NCBI GenBank assembly: GCA_039591615.1
Contig: JBDHDH010000084.1
Coordinates: 1 to 15,876, forward strand
Length of the DNA stretch: 15,876 nucleotides
Source: JBDHDH01 sp039591615
GTDB taxonomy: Bacteria > Gemmatimonadota > Gemmatimonadetes > Gemmatimonadales > GWC2-71-9
Direction: 5' to 3'
The translations under genes were made by a program, and so were the position numbers. Position 1 is the stretch's first letter. Every line of letters starts with the position of its first letter. Below the pieces are notes generated by a model that saw only the letters and a list, made by a program, of their open reading frames with translations, was not told the origin of the DNA and did no database searches. Shown piece by piece: positions 15,599-15,876 of this stretch.

Positions 15599-15751
15599 CT
15601 ATTTCGTCTCCCGGTGCGGCCTGTGGTGCCCACACCGTGGACAGAATTTCCGGCGCTCCATCCGCTCCGGGTGCTTTCGCTTGTTCTTCGTCGTGTGGTA
15701 GTTCCGACTCTTGCAGTCGGTGCATTCCAGAATGACTTTGTCTCTCGGCAT
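15599..15751 (-). CDS. rpmG: 50S ribosomal protein L33, zinc-ribbon type
   Basis: L33 is a small protein near the E site of the 50S subunit. This 50-residue product starts MPRDKVILECTDCKSRNYHT and has the typical TKNKRKHPERMERRKFCPRC core. The pairs C10-C13 and C37-C40 form a zinc ribbon, so it is the zinc-binding (C+) form rather than the cysteine-free form of E. coli. The ATG at 15751 has only a weak GAG upstream. It lies between tuf and secE, with 53 nt on the tuf side and 3 nt on the secE side. It is shorter than most gene-calling cut-offs and easily missed. Confidence 0.96.
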   Translation of the reverse strand: MPRDKVILECTDCKSRNYHTTKNKRKHPERMERRKFCPRCGHHRPHRETK

Positions 15752-15761
15752 CGCTCACAGC

Positions 15762-15787
15762 AGACCGGCGGTTCGATCCGCCGGTCT
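15762..15787 (-). promoter_or_regulatory. 10-bp perfect hairpin between tuf and rpmG
   Basis: An inverted repeat (AGACCGGCGG / CCGCCGGTCT) with a 6-nt loop lies 17 nt past the tuf stop and 10 nt before the rpmG start. No U tract follows on the minus strand, so full termination is unlikely. It may protect the 3' end of tuf mRNA, act as a weak attenuator, or be a processing site. Confidence 0.5.
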
Positions 15788-15804
15788 CGTCATCGTTGGT
15801 CGTG

Positions 15805-15876
15805 CTATTCCAGGATCTTCGTCACCACGCCCGCCCCCACCGTCCGCCCCCCCTCGCGAACCGCAAACCGCAACCC
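15805..15876 (-). CDS. tuf: Elongation factor Tu, 3' end only (cut by the window edge)
   Basis: The last 23 residues of EF-Tu are present, ending FAVREGGRTVGAGVVTKILE, followed by TAG. The RFAVREGGRTVGAGVV run is the conserved end of EF-Tu domain III. This copy lies upstream of rpmG-secE-nusG, the place of tufB in E. coli, while the copy at the other edge lies after fusA, the place of tufA. The two fragments cover different ends of the gene, so they cannot be compared with each other here. Confidence 0.96.
   Translation of the reverse strand, partial: GLRFAVREGGRTVGAGVVTKILE

Noticed and set aside
15303..15758. N-terminal extension of NusG to 332 residues
   Set aside because: The open frame runs through secE and rpmG in a different phase; NusG begins at the conserved HRWYAIQT segment and has normal length from 15302.
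15762..15787. T-arm of a tRNA (GGTTCGATCC) between tuf and rpmG
   Set aside because: The pairing leaves a 6-nt rather than a 7-nt loop, the stem is 10 bp, and no acceptor, D or anticodon arm fits in the 53-nt gap or the adjacent rpmG.
1..15876. Mobile element, CRISPR array, defence island or other novel system
   Set aside because: The region is a continuous set of universal housekeeping genes with short gaps; no transposase, integrase, repeat array or unknown gene is present.

Overview
The window is a GC-rich, gene-dense block in which every recognisable gene lies on the minus strand. Read in transcription order, from the high coordinates down, it is tuf (3' end only), rpmG, secE, nusG, rplK, rplA, rplJ, rplL, rpoB, rpoC, rpsL, rpsG, fusA and tuf (5' end only). 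This is the ancestral bacterial cluster that joins the secE-nusG genes, the L11/L10-rpoBC ('beta') operon and the S12/S7/EF-G/EF-Tu ('str') operon. It is core chromosome: there are no mobile elements, CRISPR arrays, phage genes or unrecognised genes.

The beta' subunit has the wording of the FCB side of the Gram-negative bacteria (the WWSWGEVTKPETINYR run, an SI3-type insertion inside the trigger loop) and beta carries an SI1-type insertion. Together with the high GC content, the sequences look most like Gemmatimonadota to me. This is from memory of the families, not from a search, and is an inference.

Layout: (1) 15876-14760 holds the end of one tuf copy, a strong hairpin, rpmG of the zinc-ribbon type, secE and nusG. 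(2) 14759-14588 is a leader with a possible ribosomal protein L1 target. (3) 14587-12532 is rplK-rplA-rplJ-rplL, with the first three overlapping by 1 and 4 nt. (4) 12531-12358 is a 174-nt gap with a long hairpin, probably an attenuator or processing site. (5) 12357-3537 is rpoB-rpoC, separated by 10 nt. (6) 3536-3375 holds a terminator-like hairpin, a weak promoter candidate and a palindrome. (7) 3374-157 is rpsL-rpsG (4-nt overlap), a 246-nt gap, and fusA. (8) 102-1 is the start of a second tuf. No stretch of 300 or more bases lacks a gene.

The genes work together in gene expression. RpoB and RpoC form the RNA polymerase core, and NusG couples polymerase to ribosome. L11, L1, L10, L7/L12, L33, S12 and S7 are ribosomal proteins. 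EF-G and EF-Tu drive elongation, and SecE belongs to the export channel. The observations most worth a second look are a ~158-residue insertion near the C-terminus of beta that is bounded by two similar copies of a ~30-residue segment, a perfect 24-bp tandem duplication covering the EF-G start codon, and the L1-site look-alike upstream of rplK. I do not see an undescribed biological system here.
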